This document shows positions 1 to 6,135 of a stretch of 6,135 bases of DNA, one piece after another. The position numbers were made by a program, and so were the translations under genes. The stretch comes from DUMJ01 sp964655195 (lineage in GTDB: Bacteria; DUMJ01). The notes below the pieces were generated by a model that saw only the letters and a program-made list of their open reading frames with translations, was not told the DNA's origin and did no database searches. Position 1 is the stretch's first letter. Each line of letters starts with the position of its first letter. Location of the stretch: contig CAZZLK010000002.1 in NCBI GenBank assembly GCA_964655195.1, positions 1 through 6,135 of the forward strand, given 5' to 3'.

Positions 1-866
1 TCATCTTTACCTTCAGCCATTATAGGCATTGGATATAAAGCCTCCTCAGGCTTATCTACCACCACTACTCCAGGGGCTTTACTGAGGATCTCTCTTACCT
101 CTTCCGGGGTTATAGGCAACTCGGTCTCTATGTTGACACTCTCGGAGTGAGCCCTAAATACAGGAACTCTGACTGTTGTAGCACATACCTTTATAGTTGG
201 GTCGTCAAGTATCTTTCTTGTCTCATTTACCATCTTCATCTCCTCTTTGGAGTACCCATTTGGATAAAAGATGTCTATATGTGGGAATAGATTAAAGGCT
301 ATCTGATGAGGATAGACTTTTGGAGTTATTGGTCTTCCCTCAAGTATGTTCCTGGTCTCTTCCCAGAGTTCTTCTACTGCCTCTCTACCAGTACCTGAAA
401 CAGACTGATATGTAGAAACTACTATCCTCTTTATCCTGAATCTTCTATGCAGTGGAGCCAATGCTACTACCATCTGGATGGTAGAACAGTTCGGGTTGGC
501 TATGATCCCTTTATGCTCTTTTACCTTCTCTTCGTTCACCTCCGGAACCACAAGTGGTACATCCGGTTCCATCCTAAAGGCATTACTGTTATCTATAACT
601 ACCGCTCCAGACTTTACCGCAAACGGAGCAAGCTCCTTACTACCCTTTTCCCCGGCAGAGAAGAGTGCGATCTGAACCCCATCAAAGCTATCAGGAGTAG
701 CCTCTTCCACAACTATATCCTGCCCCTTAAACTGAACAATTGTCCCCTGAGACCTGCTTGTAGCTAAAAGCCTAAGGGACTTTACAGGAAAGTTTCTGGT
801 CTCAAGTATAGAGACCATCTCTCTACCTACAAGTCCGGTAGCTCCAACTACTGCTACGCTATACAT
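1..866 (-). CDS. asd: Aspartate-semialdehyde dehydrogenase, C-terminus cut off by the window edge
   Basis: Catalyses NADPH-dependent reduction of aspartyl-4-phosphate to aspartate-4-semialdehyde, the branch point between lysine and threonine/methionine synthesis, in the cytoplasm. I translated 288 codons from ATG at 866. The N-terminus has the Rossmann nucleotide loop GATGLVG (residues 8-14). The active-site nucleophile is Cys127 in NPNCST, followed by the substrate-contacting Gln154 in TYQSVSG. Arg233 and His240 in RVPVFRAHSE match the substrate-binding Arg and catalytic His of the family. DNSNAFRM (92-99) and QIAFNLFPHID (188-198) are also typical. The family is usually about 335-345 residues, so roughly 50 residues lie beyond position 1; no stop codon is seen. 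The start overlaps the end of thrB by 13 bases and has the best ribosome binding site in the window. All 16 Arg codons seen are AGA or AGG. The identification is very secure; truncation is due only to the window edge. Confidence 0.97.
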   Translation of the reverse strand, partial: MYSVAVVGATGLVGREMVSILETRNFPVKSLRLLATSRSQGTIVQFKGQDIVVEEATPDSFDGVQIALFSAGEKGSKELAPFAVKSGAVVIDNSNAFRMEPDVPLVVPEVNEEKVKEHKGIIANPNCSTIQMVVALAPLHRRFRIKRIVVSTYQSVSGTGREAVEELWEETRNILEGRPITPKVYPHQIAFNLFPHIDIFYPNGYSKEEMKMVNETRKILDDPTIKVCATTVRVPVFRAHSESVNIETELPITPEEVREILSKAPGVVVVDKPEEALYPMPIMAEGKD

Positions 867-1768
867 TTATTCACCTCCAATACAGCACCTTCATTATCTA
901 TCTCTAAACTCAGAACATCTGCTAAGATACCATTTTTATTAAGGATAAATTCTATATCTTCTTTTAATCTTTTATCTCTATCTTTTTCGGCAAGAATAAC
1001 TATAGAAGGACCAGAACCACTTATCATAACCCCTAAGGCACCAGCTGAGATAATCTCTTCCTTTATCCTACTGTAATTTGGTATATACCTCGCCCTGTAG
1101 GGCTCATGTAACTCATCCTCAAGAATAGACGGCAGGTCCTTCAGGTCATTAGTTAACAATGATGTTATAAACATACCTATCTTGGCTAACCCTCTGGCTA
1201 CAGTATCGAATGGTACACAATCAGGCAAGATCTTTCTTGATGTCTCTGTCTCTACATTAAAAGATGGTATAGCCAATATGATTCTTAATCCTTTGGGGAA
1301 TGGTATCTTCTTAACCAACATCTTTTCTTTAGAGAAAAGAGAGATCGTGCATCCTCCAAACATTGCAGGGGTCACATTATCAGGATGTCCTTCCAGTTCT
1401 ACCGCATACTTCAAGAGTTCCTCTTTCGTAAGATTTTTATTTGTAAGACTGTTTGCTATCAGCAACCCTGCTACTATAGCAGAAGCGCTACTTCCTAATC
1501 CCCTACATATAGGGATATTACTTACTATCCTTACAGCTAGGGGTGGAGGGACCATACCGTATAAATTATAGAAGTAATCTATAGCCTTCAGAAAACTGTT
1601 GTTTTCTCTATTTACTAGGTCCTCCGATCCTTCTCCTCTTATCTCCAGACTATCAACATCTGAGATGCTCACCTCAAATATATTGTACATACTCAAAGCC
1701 AATCCCAAAGTATCAAAACCAACACCAAGATTGGCAGTTGTAGCAGGCACCCTGGAAATCAACCTCAT
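854..1768 (-). CDS. thrB: Homoserine kinase (GHMP kinase family)
   Basis: Phosphorylates the hydroxyl of L-homoserine with ATP to give O-phospho-L-homoserine, the substrate of the neighbouring ThrC; cytoplasmic. At 304 residues it has the normal family length (about 290-320). The N-terminal VPATTANLGVGFD (7-19) is a hallmark of ThrB. The GHMP phosphate-binding loop is PICRGLGSSAS (86-96). EGHPDNVTPAMFGG (126-139) carries the conserved Glu and Asn seen in homoserine kinases rather than in mevalonate-type GHMP kinases. ETSRKILP (175-182) and ELHEPYR (219-225) match ThrB substrate and structural motifs. The third GHMP motif is MISGSGPS (248-255). The start ATG overlaps the thrC stop as ATGA. The nearest purine-rich site, GAGGAG at 1783-1788, lies 14 bases upstream, which is rather far, so translation is probably coupled to thrC. 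Its own TAG stop lies inside the first codons of asd. No anomalies seen. Confidence 0.97.
   Translation of the reverse strand: MRLISRVPATTANLGVGFDTLGLALSMYNIFEVSISDVDSLEIRGEGSEDLVNRENNSFLKAIDYFYNLYGMVPPPLAVRIVSNIPICRGLGSSASAIVAGLLIANSLTNKNLTKEELLKYAVELEGHPDNVTPAMFGGCTISLFSKEKMLVKKIPFPKGLRIILAIPSFNVETETSRKILPDCVPFDTVARGLAKIGMFITSLLTNDLKDLPSILEDELHEPYRARYIPNYSRIKEEIISAGALGVMISGSGPSIVILAEKDRDKRLKEDIEFILNKNGILADVLSLEIDNEGAVLEVNKCIA
871..878 (-). promoter_or_regulatory. Strong Shine-Dalgarno site for asd
   Basis: On the minus strand this reads GGAGGTGA and ends four bases before the ATG at 866; its GGAGG core has a spacing of seven. It lies inside the coding sequence of thrB, near its last codons. 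It fixes the asd start and shows that asd can recruit ribosomes directly, unlike the weaker sites at the other junctions. Confidence 0.85.
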
Positions 1769-2808
1769 AAATATCTTGCCAACTCCTCTATACTCGGGGG
1801 TATAATTATAGGTGGAGAGGCGGATTCTACCGCCGTATCAGGGTCTTTTAACCCGTGACCCGTAAGGACACAAACAGCTGTGCTATCCTTTTCTATCTTT
1901 CCTTCTCTCACATATTTGATTAATCCTGCTACAGAAGCGGAAGAGGCAGGCTCGATAAATATCCCCTCCATACTGGCGGTAAACTTATAGGCATAAAGTA
2001 TCTCTTCATCAGATACCATATCTATAATGCCTCCAGACTCTTTTGCTGCCAGTACAGCAGAGTTCCAGCTGGCAGGATTACCTATCCTTATAGCGGTGGC
2101 TATTGTCTCTGGATTCTCTATAGGATAACCTCTCACTATAGGTGCAGCCCCTTCAGCCTGAAAGCCCATCATCTTTGGAAGTTTCTGGATCTTACCATTT
2201 TCTCTGTATTCTTTAAAACCCTTCCAGTAAGCGGTGATATTTCCAGCATTCCCTACAGGGATAAAGAGATAATCGGGGGCATCGTTTAGCACATCACAGA
2301 TTTCAAAGGAAGCGGTCTTCTGCCCTTCTATCCTGTAAGGATTTATAGAGTTAACAATAGTAACCGGGAATCTTTTTCCTGCTTCTCTAACAAGATTGAG
2401 TGCTGAGTCAAAGTTTCCCCTGATCGCTATTACCTGAGCTCCATACGTCAGAGCCTGGGCAAGTTTACCCAGAGCTATAGCACCTTCTGGGATAAGAACT
2501 ATTGACTTCAGACCAGCAACTGCAGAATAGGCAGATGCAGATGCGCTTGTATTTCCAGTAGATGCGCAGATAACCGTTCTTGCTCCCTCTTCCAGGGCTT
2601 TAGCTATGGCTACAACCATTCCCCTATCTTTAAATGAGCCTGTTGGATTCATCCCTTCGTACTTTAGATATACCTTGACTCCTAATTCTTCAGATATATG
2701 TCTGGCGTATATAAGGGGAGTATTACCTTCATAAAGGGTAATGTGTGGGGTTTTATCGGTTATCGGGAGATAGTCCCTGTACTCTCTCAATACTCCCTGC
2801 CATCTCAT
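1765..2808 (-). CDS. thrC: Threonine synthase, short Thermus-type
   Basis: A pyridoxal-phosphate enzyme that converts O-phospho-L-homoserine and water to L-threonine and phosphate, the last step of threonine synthesis. At 347 residues it belongs to the short class (about 350 residues), not the longer E. coli or yeast type of 430-500. The cofactor lysine is Lys60 in NPTGSFKDRG (54-63). STGNTS (83-88) is the asparagine loop of fold-type II enzymes, and PVGNAGNIT (184-192) is the phosphate-binding loop. LTGHGLKDP near the C-terminus and IRIGNPASW are typical of threonine synthases, which separates it from cysteine synthase or threonine deaminase. From memory the sequence closely follows Thermus thermophilus ThrC along its whole length. 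The ATG overlaps the hom stop by four bases (ATGA). GAGGGAG at 2819-2825 lies ten bases upstream and may serve as ribosome binding site. No S-adenosylmethionine-binding N-terminal extension, as found in plant enzymes, is present. Confidence 0.97.
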   Translation of the reverse strand: MRWQGVLREYRDYLPITDKTPHITLYEGNTPLIYARHISEELGVKVYLKYEGMNPTGSFKDRGMVVAIAKALEEGARTVICASTGNTSASASAYSAVAGLKSIVLIPEGAIALGKLAQALTYGAQVIAIRGNFDSALNLVREAGKRFPVTIVNSINPYRIEGQKTASFEICDVLNDAPDYLFIPVGNAGNITAYWKGFKEYRENGKIQKLPKMMGFQAEGAAPIVRGYPIENPETIATAIRIGNPASWNSAVLAAKESGGIIDMVSDEEILYAYKFTASMEGIFIEPASSASVAGLIKYVREGKIEKDSTAVCVLTGHGLKDPDTAVESASPPIIIPPSIEELARYL

Positions 2809-4106
2809 TCCTCAACAACTCCCTCTATCCTTAAAGTTGACTCCACTTTATTTACCACATCCAGTTTTTCCATCTGTGCTATAGCCTGCCTGAAAGGACC
2901 TTCCTGTGCAGTATGTGTAATGATAACCAATTCTGCCTGTCCACGTGTATCGGGTACCTCTTTCTGAACCACACTAGCTATACTTATACCCAGGTCTCCA
3001 AAGACTTTGGCTATGCCAGCCAATACACCTGCCCTGTCGGGGACATTCAATCTTATATAGTATCTTGTCTCAAGCTTTTCTATAGGTCTTATTGGCAGTT
3101 TTACCAGATTTGGCACCTCAAACTGTCCGCCTGAGCCATCCCTAAGAGACCTTACAAGATCGCACAGATCAGACACCACAGCACTTGCAGTGGGAAGGCT
3201 TCCAGCTCCTCTACCATACAGCATCATAGGACCAACCGCGTCACCCACGAGATAGATGCCGTTATAGACACCCCTTACTGCAGCAAGCATAGAGGTCCTT
3301 GGGATCATAGTAGGATGCACTCTTAGCTCCAGGCCATCTGTGTGTTTTCTGGCTATAGCCAGTGACTTTATCTCATAACCAAGCTCATGGGCATACTGGA
3401 TATCCCTGATACTTATTATATCTATCCCTTCCACGTAGATATCCTCTGGTCTGACAAAGGCATTAAACGCTATAGAGGAGAGAATGGTTATCTTGTAGGC
3501 AGAATCTATCCCTTTTACATCGTTAGCAGGATTCGGTTCTGCATATCCCAACCTCTGAGCCATAGCTAAAGCCGTTTCAAAATCCTCTCCAACTTCTGAC
3601 ATCCTGGTCAATATATAATTGCTAGTTCCATTGAGTATGGCTCTGATCTCCTGAATACTGTTAGCCACCAAATCCTCTCTCAATACCCTTATAATGGGAA
3701 TCCCAGCCCCTACACTTGCCTCGAAATATATCTTTACACCCTTTGACCTTGCCATCTGAAAGAGTTCCAGTCCATAGGATGCTATGACGTCTTTATTGGC
3801 AGTTATGACATGTTTCCCTGCATTTATCGCCTTACTGATGATCTTAAAACCTTCCTCTTTACCACCGGCAACTTCAATAACTACATCTATATCCGGGGAG
3901 TTGATAATACTATCTACATCCTGAGTAAGGATGGAAGACGGAACCTTGACCTGTCTTTCCTTCTTTATATCCCTTACTCCTATCTTCTTTATCTCCAGTA
4001 TGTTCCATGGAAATGTCTTAACCTCTTCCTTCTTCTTCTCTAATACCCTCCAGACTCCGCTACCAACATTACCAAGCCCTATCATCCCTATATTTATATT
4101 CTTCAT
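2805..4106 (-). CDS. hom: Homoserine dehydrogenase with C-terminal ACT domain
   Basis: Reduces aspartate-4-semialdehyde to L-homoserine with NAD(P)H, committing carbon to threonine, methionine and isoleucine. At 433 residues it is the usual monofunctional, ACT-containing form, with no aspartokinase fused. The N-terminal Rossmann loop is GLGNVG (10-15). Lys105 in ITANKDV is the conserved catalytic lysine. Glu190, Asp201 and Lys205, in the stretch from GYAEPNP to GIDSAYK, match the homoserine-binding and hydride-transfer residues. ILNGTSNYIL (157-166) is another family signature. Residues about 349-428 form an ACT domain (YYIRLNVPDRAGVLAGIAKV), which in this family commonly mediates threonine feedback inhibition; that such control operates here is inference. 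The ATG overlaps the lysA stop by four bases. A TGAGG at 4115-4119 sits eight bases before the start. Hom makes the substrate for ThrB, two genes downstream. Confidence 0.97.
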   Translation of the reverse strand: MKNINIGMIGLGNVGSGVWRVLEKKKEEVKTFPWNILEIKKIGVRDIKKERQVKVPSSILTQDVDSIINSPDIDVVIEVAGGKEEGFKIISKAINAGKHVITANKDVIASYGLELFQMARSKGVKIYFEASVGAGIPIIRVLREDLVANSIQEIRAILNGTSNYILTRMSEVGEDFETALAMAQRLGYAEPNPANDVKGIDSAYKITILSSIAFNAFVRPEDIYVEGIDIISIRDIQYAHELGYEIKSLAIARKHTDGLELRVHPTMIPRTSMLAAVRGVYNGIYLVGDAVGPMMLYGRGAGSLPTASAVVSDLCDLVRSLRDGSGGQFEVPNLVKLPIRPIEKLETRYYIRLNVPDRAGVLAGIAKVFGDLGISIASVVQKEVPDTRGQAELVIITHTAQEGPFRQAIAQMEKLDVVNKVESTLRIEGVVEE

Positions 4107-5410
4107 CTCTGCAACCTCACTAAATCTATATATTTTTCCCTTTCCACCCAGACCTCATCTCTCCCATCACTCACCCCTATAACTATAGGTCGAGGACACA
4201 TATTATAGTTACTAGACATAGAATAATTATAGGCACCTGTAGCAGAAACAACGAGTATGTCTCCATACTCAACCTTGGGAAGAAGCGCACTATTTATCAG
4301 GATATCTCCAGACTCACAGAATCTCCCAGCTATAGTGACAGCTTCCTTAGGAGATTTATCCATCTTATTAGCCAAAAATGCTGTATACTCAGCCTGGTAG
4401 AGCATAGGTCTTGGATTATCAGCCATTCCTCCATCGACACTTACATATTTACGAACCCCAGGTATCTCTTTTATGGTTCCAACAGTATATACGGTAACGC
4501 CAGCATTACCAACTATGTACCTCCCAGGTTCAAGTATAAGTGTAGGAGGTTCGATCCCTTCTCTACTGCAGACCTCCCCTATAGGGTCGGCAATTGCTAC
4601 TGCCATCTCTTTGGGTGTAGGAGGGTTATCATCGAGCTTATAGGCAATCCCTAATCCTCCACCCATATCCAGCTCTTTCACTGGAAGATTCCACTTTTTT
4701 GTAAATATAACTATCTGTTCAGCCATTATCTGGGAAGCCATTCTAAAGAACGCAGTATCGAATATCTGAGAACCTATGTGGCAGTGCAGTCCTGTAAAGT
4801 GTAAGAAGGTAACTGTCTTAACAAGCTCTACCGCTTCCTCCAGATCCCTGCTATCTAGCTGGAATCCAAACTTGGAGTCTATCTTACCCGTACTGATATA
4901 ACTATGTGTATGTGGATCAACTCCGGGGGTAAGCCTAAAAAGAATATTTACAGGTCTTCTCTTCACCATAGATGCCAAGAGTTTTAGCTCGCTAAGATTA
5001 TCGACCACGATATTTCCTACCCCTACATCCAGTGCAAACCTTAATTCTTCTAAGGTCTTATTGTTCCCATGGAAGTACGTATTCTCCATAGGAAAACCAG
5101 AGTCTTTTGCTATGTATATCTCTCCACCTGAGACAACATCTAAACCCAATCCTTCTTCTGCTGCAATTCTTGCCATTTTCCTTATCAAAAATGCCTTACC
5201 TGCATATAAGACTTTAGATCTAGGATAGGTCTCTCTTAAGCTGGTAATAAACTCTCTCATCCTATTTCTAAGGGTTGTCTCATCATAGAGATATATAGGG
5301 GTCCCATATTTCTTAGCCAGCTCTACTATATCTACCCCACCTATCTCCAAGTGTCCAAAACTGTTTATCTGAGCTGTATCTGGTAATAGTCTATTCTTCG
5401 GTATTTCCAT
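4103..5410 (-). CDS. lysA: Diaminopimelate decarboxylase
   Basis: A pyridoxal-phosphate enzyme of alanine-racemase fold (fold type III) that decarboxylates meso-2,6-diaminopimelate to L-lysine, the last step of the lysine branch. At 435 residues it is typical in length (about 410-440). The cofactor lysine is Lys72 in VLYAGKAF. HCHIGSQI (209-216) and the glycine-rich MGGGLGIAY (249-257) bind the cofactor phosphate, together with EPGRYIVGNAG (294-304). Cys365-Glu366 in RFCESGD is the active-site pair supplied by the partner subunit of the dimer and marks a DAP decarboxylase; ornithine/arginine decarboxylases differ in flanking residues here. GAYNYSMSSNYN (392-403) is also characteristic. The ATG lies two bases after the ilvE stop (TAATTATG) and no convincing Shine-Dalgarno sequence precedes it, so translation probably depends on ribosomes finishing ilvE. 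The N-terminal stretch before GHLEIGG aligns well in style with known LysA proteins, supporting this start. Confidence 0.97.
   Translation of the reverse strand: MEIPKNRLLPDTAQINSFGHLEIGGVDIVELAKKYGTPIYLYDETTLRNRMREFITSLRETYPRSKVLYAGKAFLIRKMARIAAEEGLGLDVVSGGEIYIAKDSGFPMENTYFHGNNKTLEELRFALDVGVGNIVVDNLSELKLLASMVKRRPVNILFRLTPGVDPHTHSYISTGKIDSKFGFQLDSRDLEEAVELVKTVTFLHFTGLHCHIGSQIFDTAFFRMASQIMAEQIVIFTKKWNLPVKELDMGGGLGIAYKLDDNPPTPKEMAVAIADPIGEVCSREGIEPPTLILEPGRYIVGNAGVTVYTVGTIKEIPGVRKYVSVDGGMADNPRPMLYQAEYTAFLANKMDKSPKEAVTIAGRFCESGDILINSALLPKVEYGDILVVSATGAYNYSMSSNYNMCPRPIVIGVSDGRDEVWVEREKYIDLVRLQR
4115..4119 (-). promoter_or_regulatory. Probable Shine-Dalgarno site for hom
   Basis: The minus strand reads TGAGG, eight bases before the hom ATG at 4106 and within the last codons of lysA. 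It is a modest match at good spacing and supports the chosen start, which also forms an ATGA overlap with the lysA stop. Confidence 0.55.
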
Positions 5411-5412
5411 AA

Positions 5413-6135
5413 TTAATACACAGGATACCCAGAATTTTGAGTAAGCTCTCTATAAGCCATCATAATCTCTCTGGTGATTTTACCTGGACGTCCATCACCT
5501 ATAACCCTGCCATCTACCTTTACCAGTGGTATGACCTCAGCTGCTGTACCAGTAAGGAATGACTCAACCGCATTGTACAGGTCATGCCTAGTAAAAGGCT
5601 CCTCCTTTACCGGAATTCCCTTTGCCCTAGCTATCTCTATAACAGTATCTCTGGTTATACCCCTCAGGGCTCCAAGATATGTTGGAGGTGTTACCAGCTC
5701 ACCCTGTTTTGTATATATGAAGATATTATCTACCGCTGCCTCCACCACATAACCTTGAGGGTTTAGGAAGATAGCCTCATCAGCACCTGCTAGATAAGCC
5801 TCATACTTTGCCATTGCGCTGTTTAAGTAGTTTAGAGACTTTATCTGTGGATTGCAGGCATTAGGATTATTCCTCATAGTAGAGGCACAGACTGCAGTGA
5901 TTCCATCCTCATACATCTTGGAAGAATAAAGGGTAATCTTGTCGGCTATGATGATCACTGTAGGGGACATAGCGTCCCAGGGATTTATACCAAGACCCTT
6001 AACCCCTCTAGTGACAATTGGACGTATGTAGGCGTCTCTCAAGCCATTTCTCCTTATCGTTTCTGCCAATGTCTCCTTAAACTCTTCCTTACTCATTGGT
6101 ATCTTTATCAGGATAGAGTGGGCAGACTCATAGAG
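5413..6135 (-). CDS. ilvE: Branched-chain amino acid aminotransferase (class IV), N-terminus cut off by the window edge
   Basis: A pyridoxal-phosphate fold-type IV aminotransferase that exchanges the amino group between glutamate and the 2-oxo acids of isoleucine, valine and leucine. The frame is open to the right edge: 13 codons (LYESAHSILIKIP) precede the Met at 6096, and they match the family segment just after the early substrate-site region, so that Met is internal. The visible part is 240 residues; with a family length near 300, about 60 are missing, including the early YGDGVFEG-like motif. Lys99 of the visible part, in NPQIKSLNYLNS, is the cofactor lysine. Glu132 in VVEAAVDNIFI sits 33 residues later, as in E. 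coli IlvE. ALRGITRDTV and FLTGTAAEVIPL are typical C-terminal cofactor-phosphate motifs. D-amino-acid aminotransferase or 4-amino-4-deoxychorismate lyase share this fold, but the NPQIKSLNYLN context and length favour IlvE. It is the most upstream gene seen; lysA begins two bases after its TAA stop. Confidence 0.92.
   Translation of the reverse strand, partial: LYESAHSILIKIPMSKEEFKETLAETIRRNGLRDAYIRPIVTRGVKGLGINPWDAMSPTVIIIADKITLYSSKMYEDGITAVCASTMRNNPNACNPQIKSLNYLNSAMAKYEAYLAGADEAIFLNPQGYVVEAAVDNIFIYTKQGELVTPPTYLGALRGITRDTVIEIARAKGIPVKEEPFTRHDLYNAVESFLTGTAAEVIPLVKVDGRVIGDGRPGKITREIMMAYRELTQNSGYPVY

Noticed and set aside
447..767. Plus-strand open frame of 106 codons, with a second of 65 codons at 478-675
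   Set aside because: Both lie wholly antisense to asd, whose motifs are clear in the minus-strand frame. The products are low in recognisable domain content and have no ribosome binding site I can support.
1182..1571. Plus-strand open frame of 129 codons
   Set aside because: It is antisense to the conserved core of thrB and its product resembles no family I know. It is explained as a shadow of the real gene.
2530..2560. Short repetitive stretch coding for alternating Ser and Ala in thrC (TSASASAYSA)
   Set aside because: Thermus-type threonine synthases have a similar small-residue helix at this point, after the STGNT loop, so it is a normal part of the fold and not a DNA repeat of interest.
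3810..4182. Plus-strand open frames with hydrophobic, Phe- and Leu-rich products that look like membrane segments
   Set aside because: They are the reverse complement of the Lys- and Glu-rich N-terminal part of hom (AAG/GAA runs read as CTT/TTC). The hydrophobicity is a by-product of that composition.
5474..5766. Plus-strand open frames of 92 and 60 codons
   Set aside because: They lie antisense to the well-conserved C-terminal half of ilvE, with no support of their own.
6094..6096. ATG at 6096 as the start of ilvE
   Set aside because: The frame stays open to the window edge and the upstream residues RLYESA-like (LYESAHSIL) belong to the conserved aminotransferase sequence; starting here would remove the N-terminal domain.

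Overview
The window is a single, fully packed run of six genes, all on the minus strand, for the aspartate family of amino acids and a branched-chain aminotransferase. In transcription order (right to left) they are ilvE (its start lies beyond the right edge), lysA, hom, thrC, thrB and asd (its end lies beyond the left edge). Nothing else fits: the only untranslated bases between genes are two nucleotides between ilvE and lysA, and the other four junctions overlap by 4, 4, 4 and 13 bases. The layout strongly suggests one polycistronic, translationally coupled operon whose promoter and terminator are both outside the window.

Together the genes cover a coherent piece of metabolism. Asd makes aspartate-4-semialdehyde, the branch point between lysine and threonine/methionine. 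Hom, ThrB and ThrC carry it to threonine through homoserine and O-phosphohomoserine. LysA finishes lysine from meso-diaminopimelate. IlvE performs the last transamination of isoleucine (which starts from threonine), valine and leucine. Aspartokinase and the dap genes are not in the window. Each protein has the expected length (or fits truncation at an edge) and intact catalytic motifs. I see no frameshift, insertion, fusion or pseudogene.

The organism is a bacterium or, less likely, an archaeon that I cannot name. Base composition looks moderately AT-rich by eye. Codon use leans on ATA for Ile and AGA/AGG for Arg (all 16 Arg codons in the visible part of asd are AGR), a pattern often seen in thermophiles and in several deep-branching or uncultured lineages. 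ThrC strongly resembles the short Thermus-type enzyme as I remember it. The Shine-Dalgarno site GGAGGTGA before asd supports a bacterial-type translation signal.

I found no mobile element, CRISPR array, RNA gene, riboswitch or unknown system. This is an ordinary core biosynthetic region, and the items in the findings list are of modest interest.
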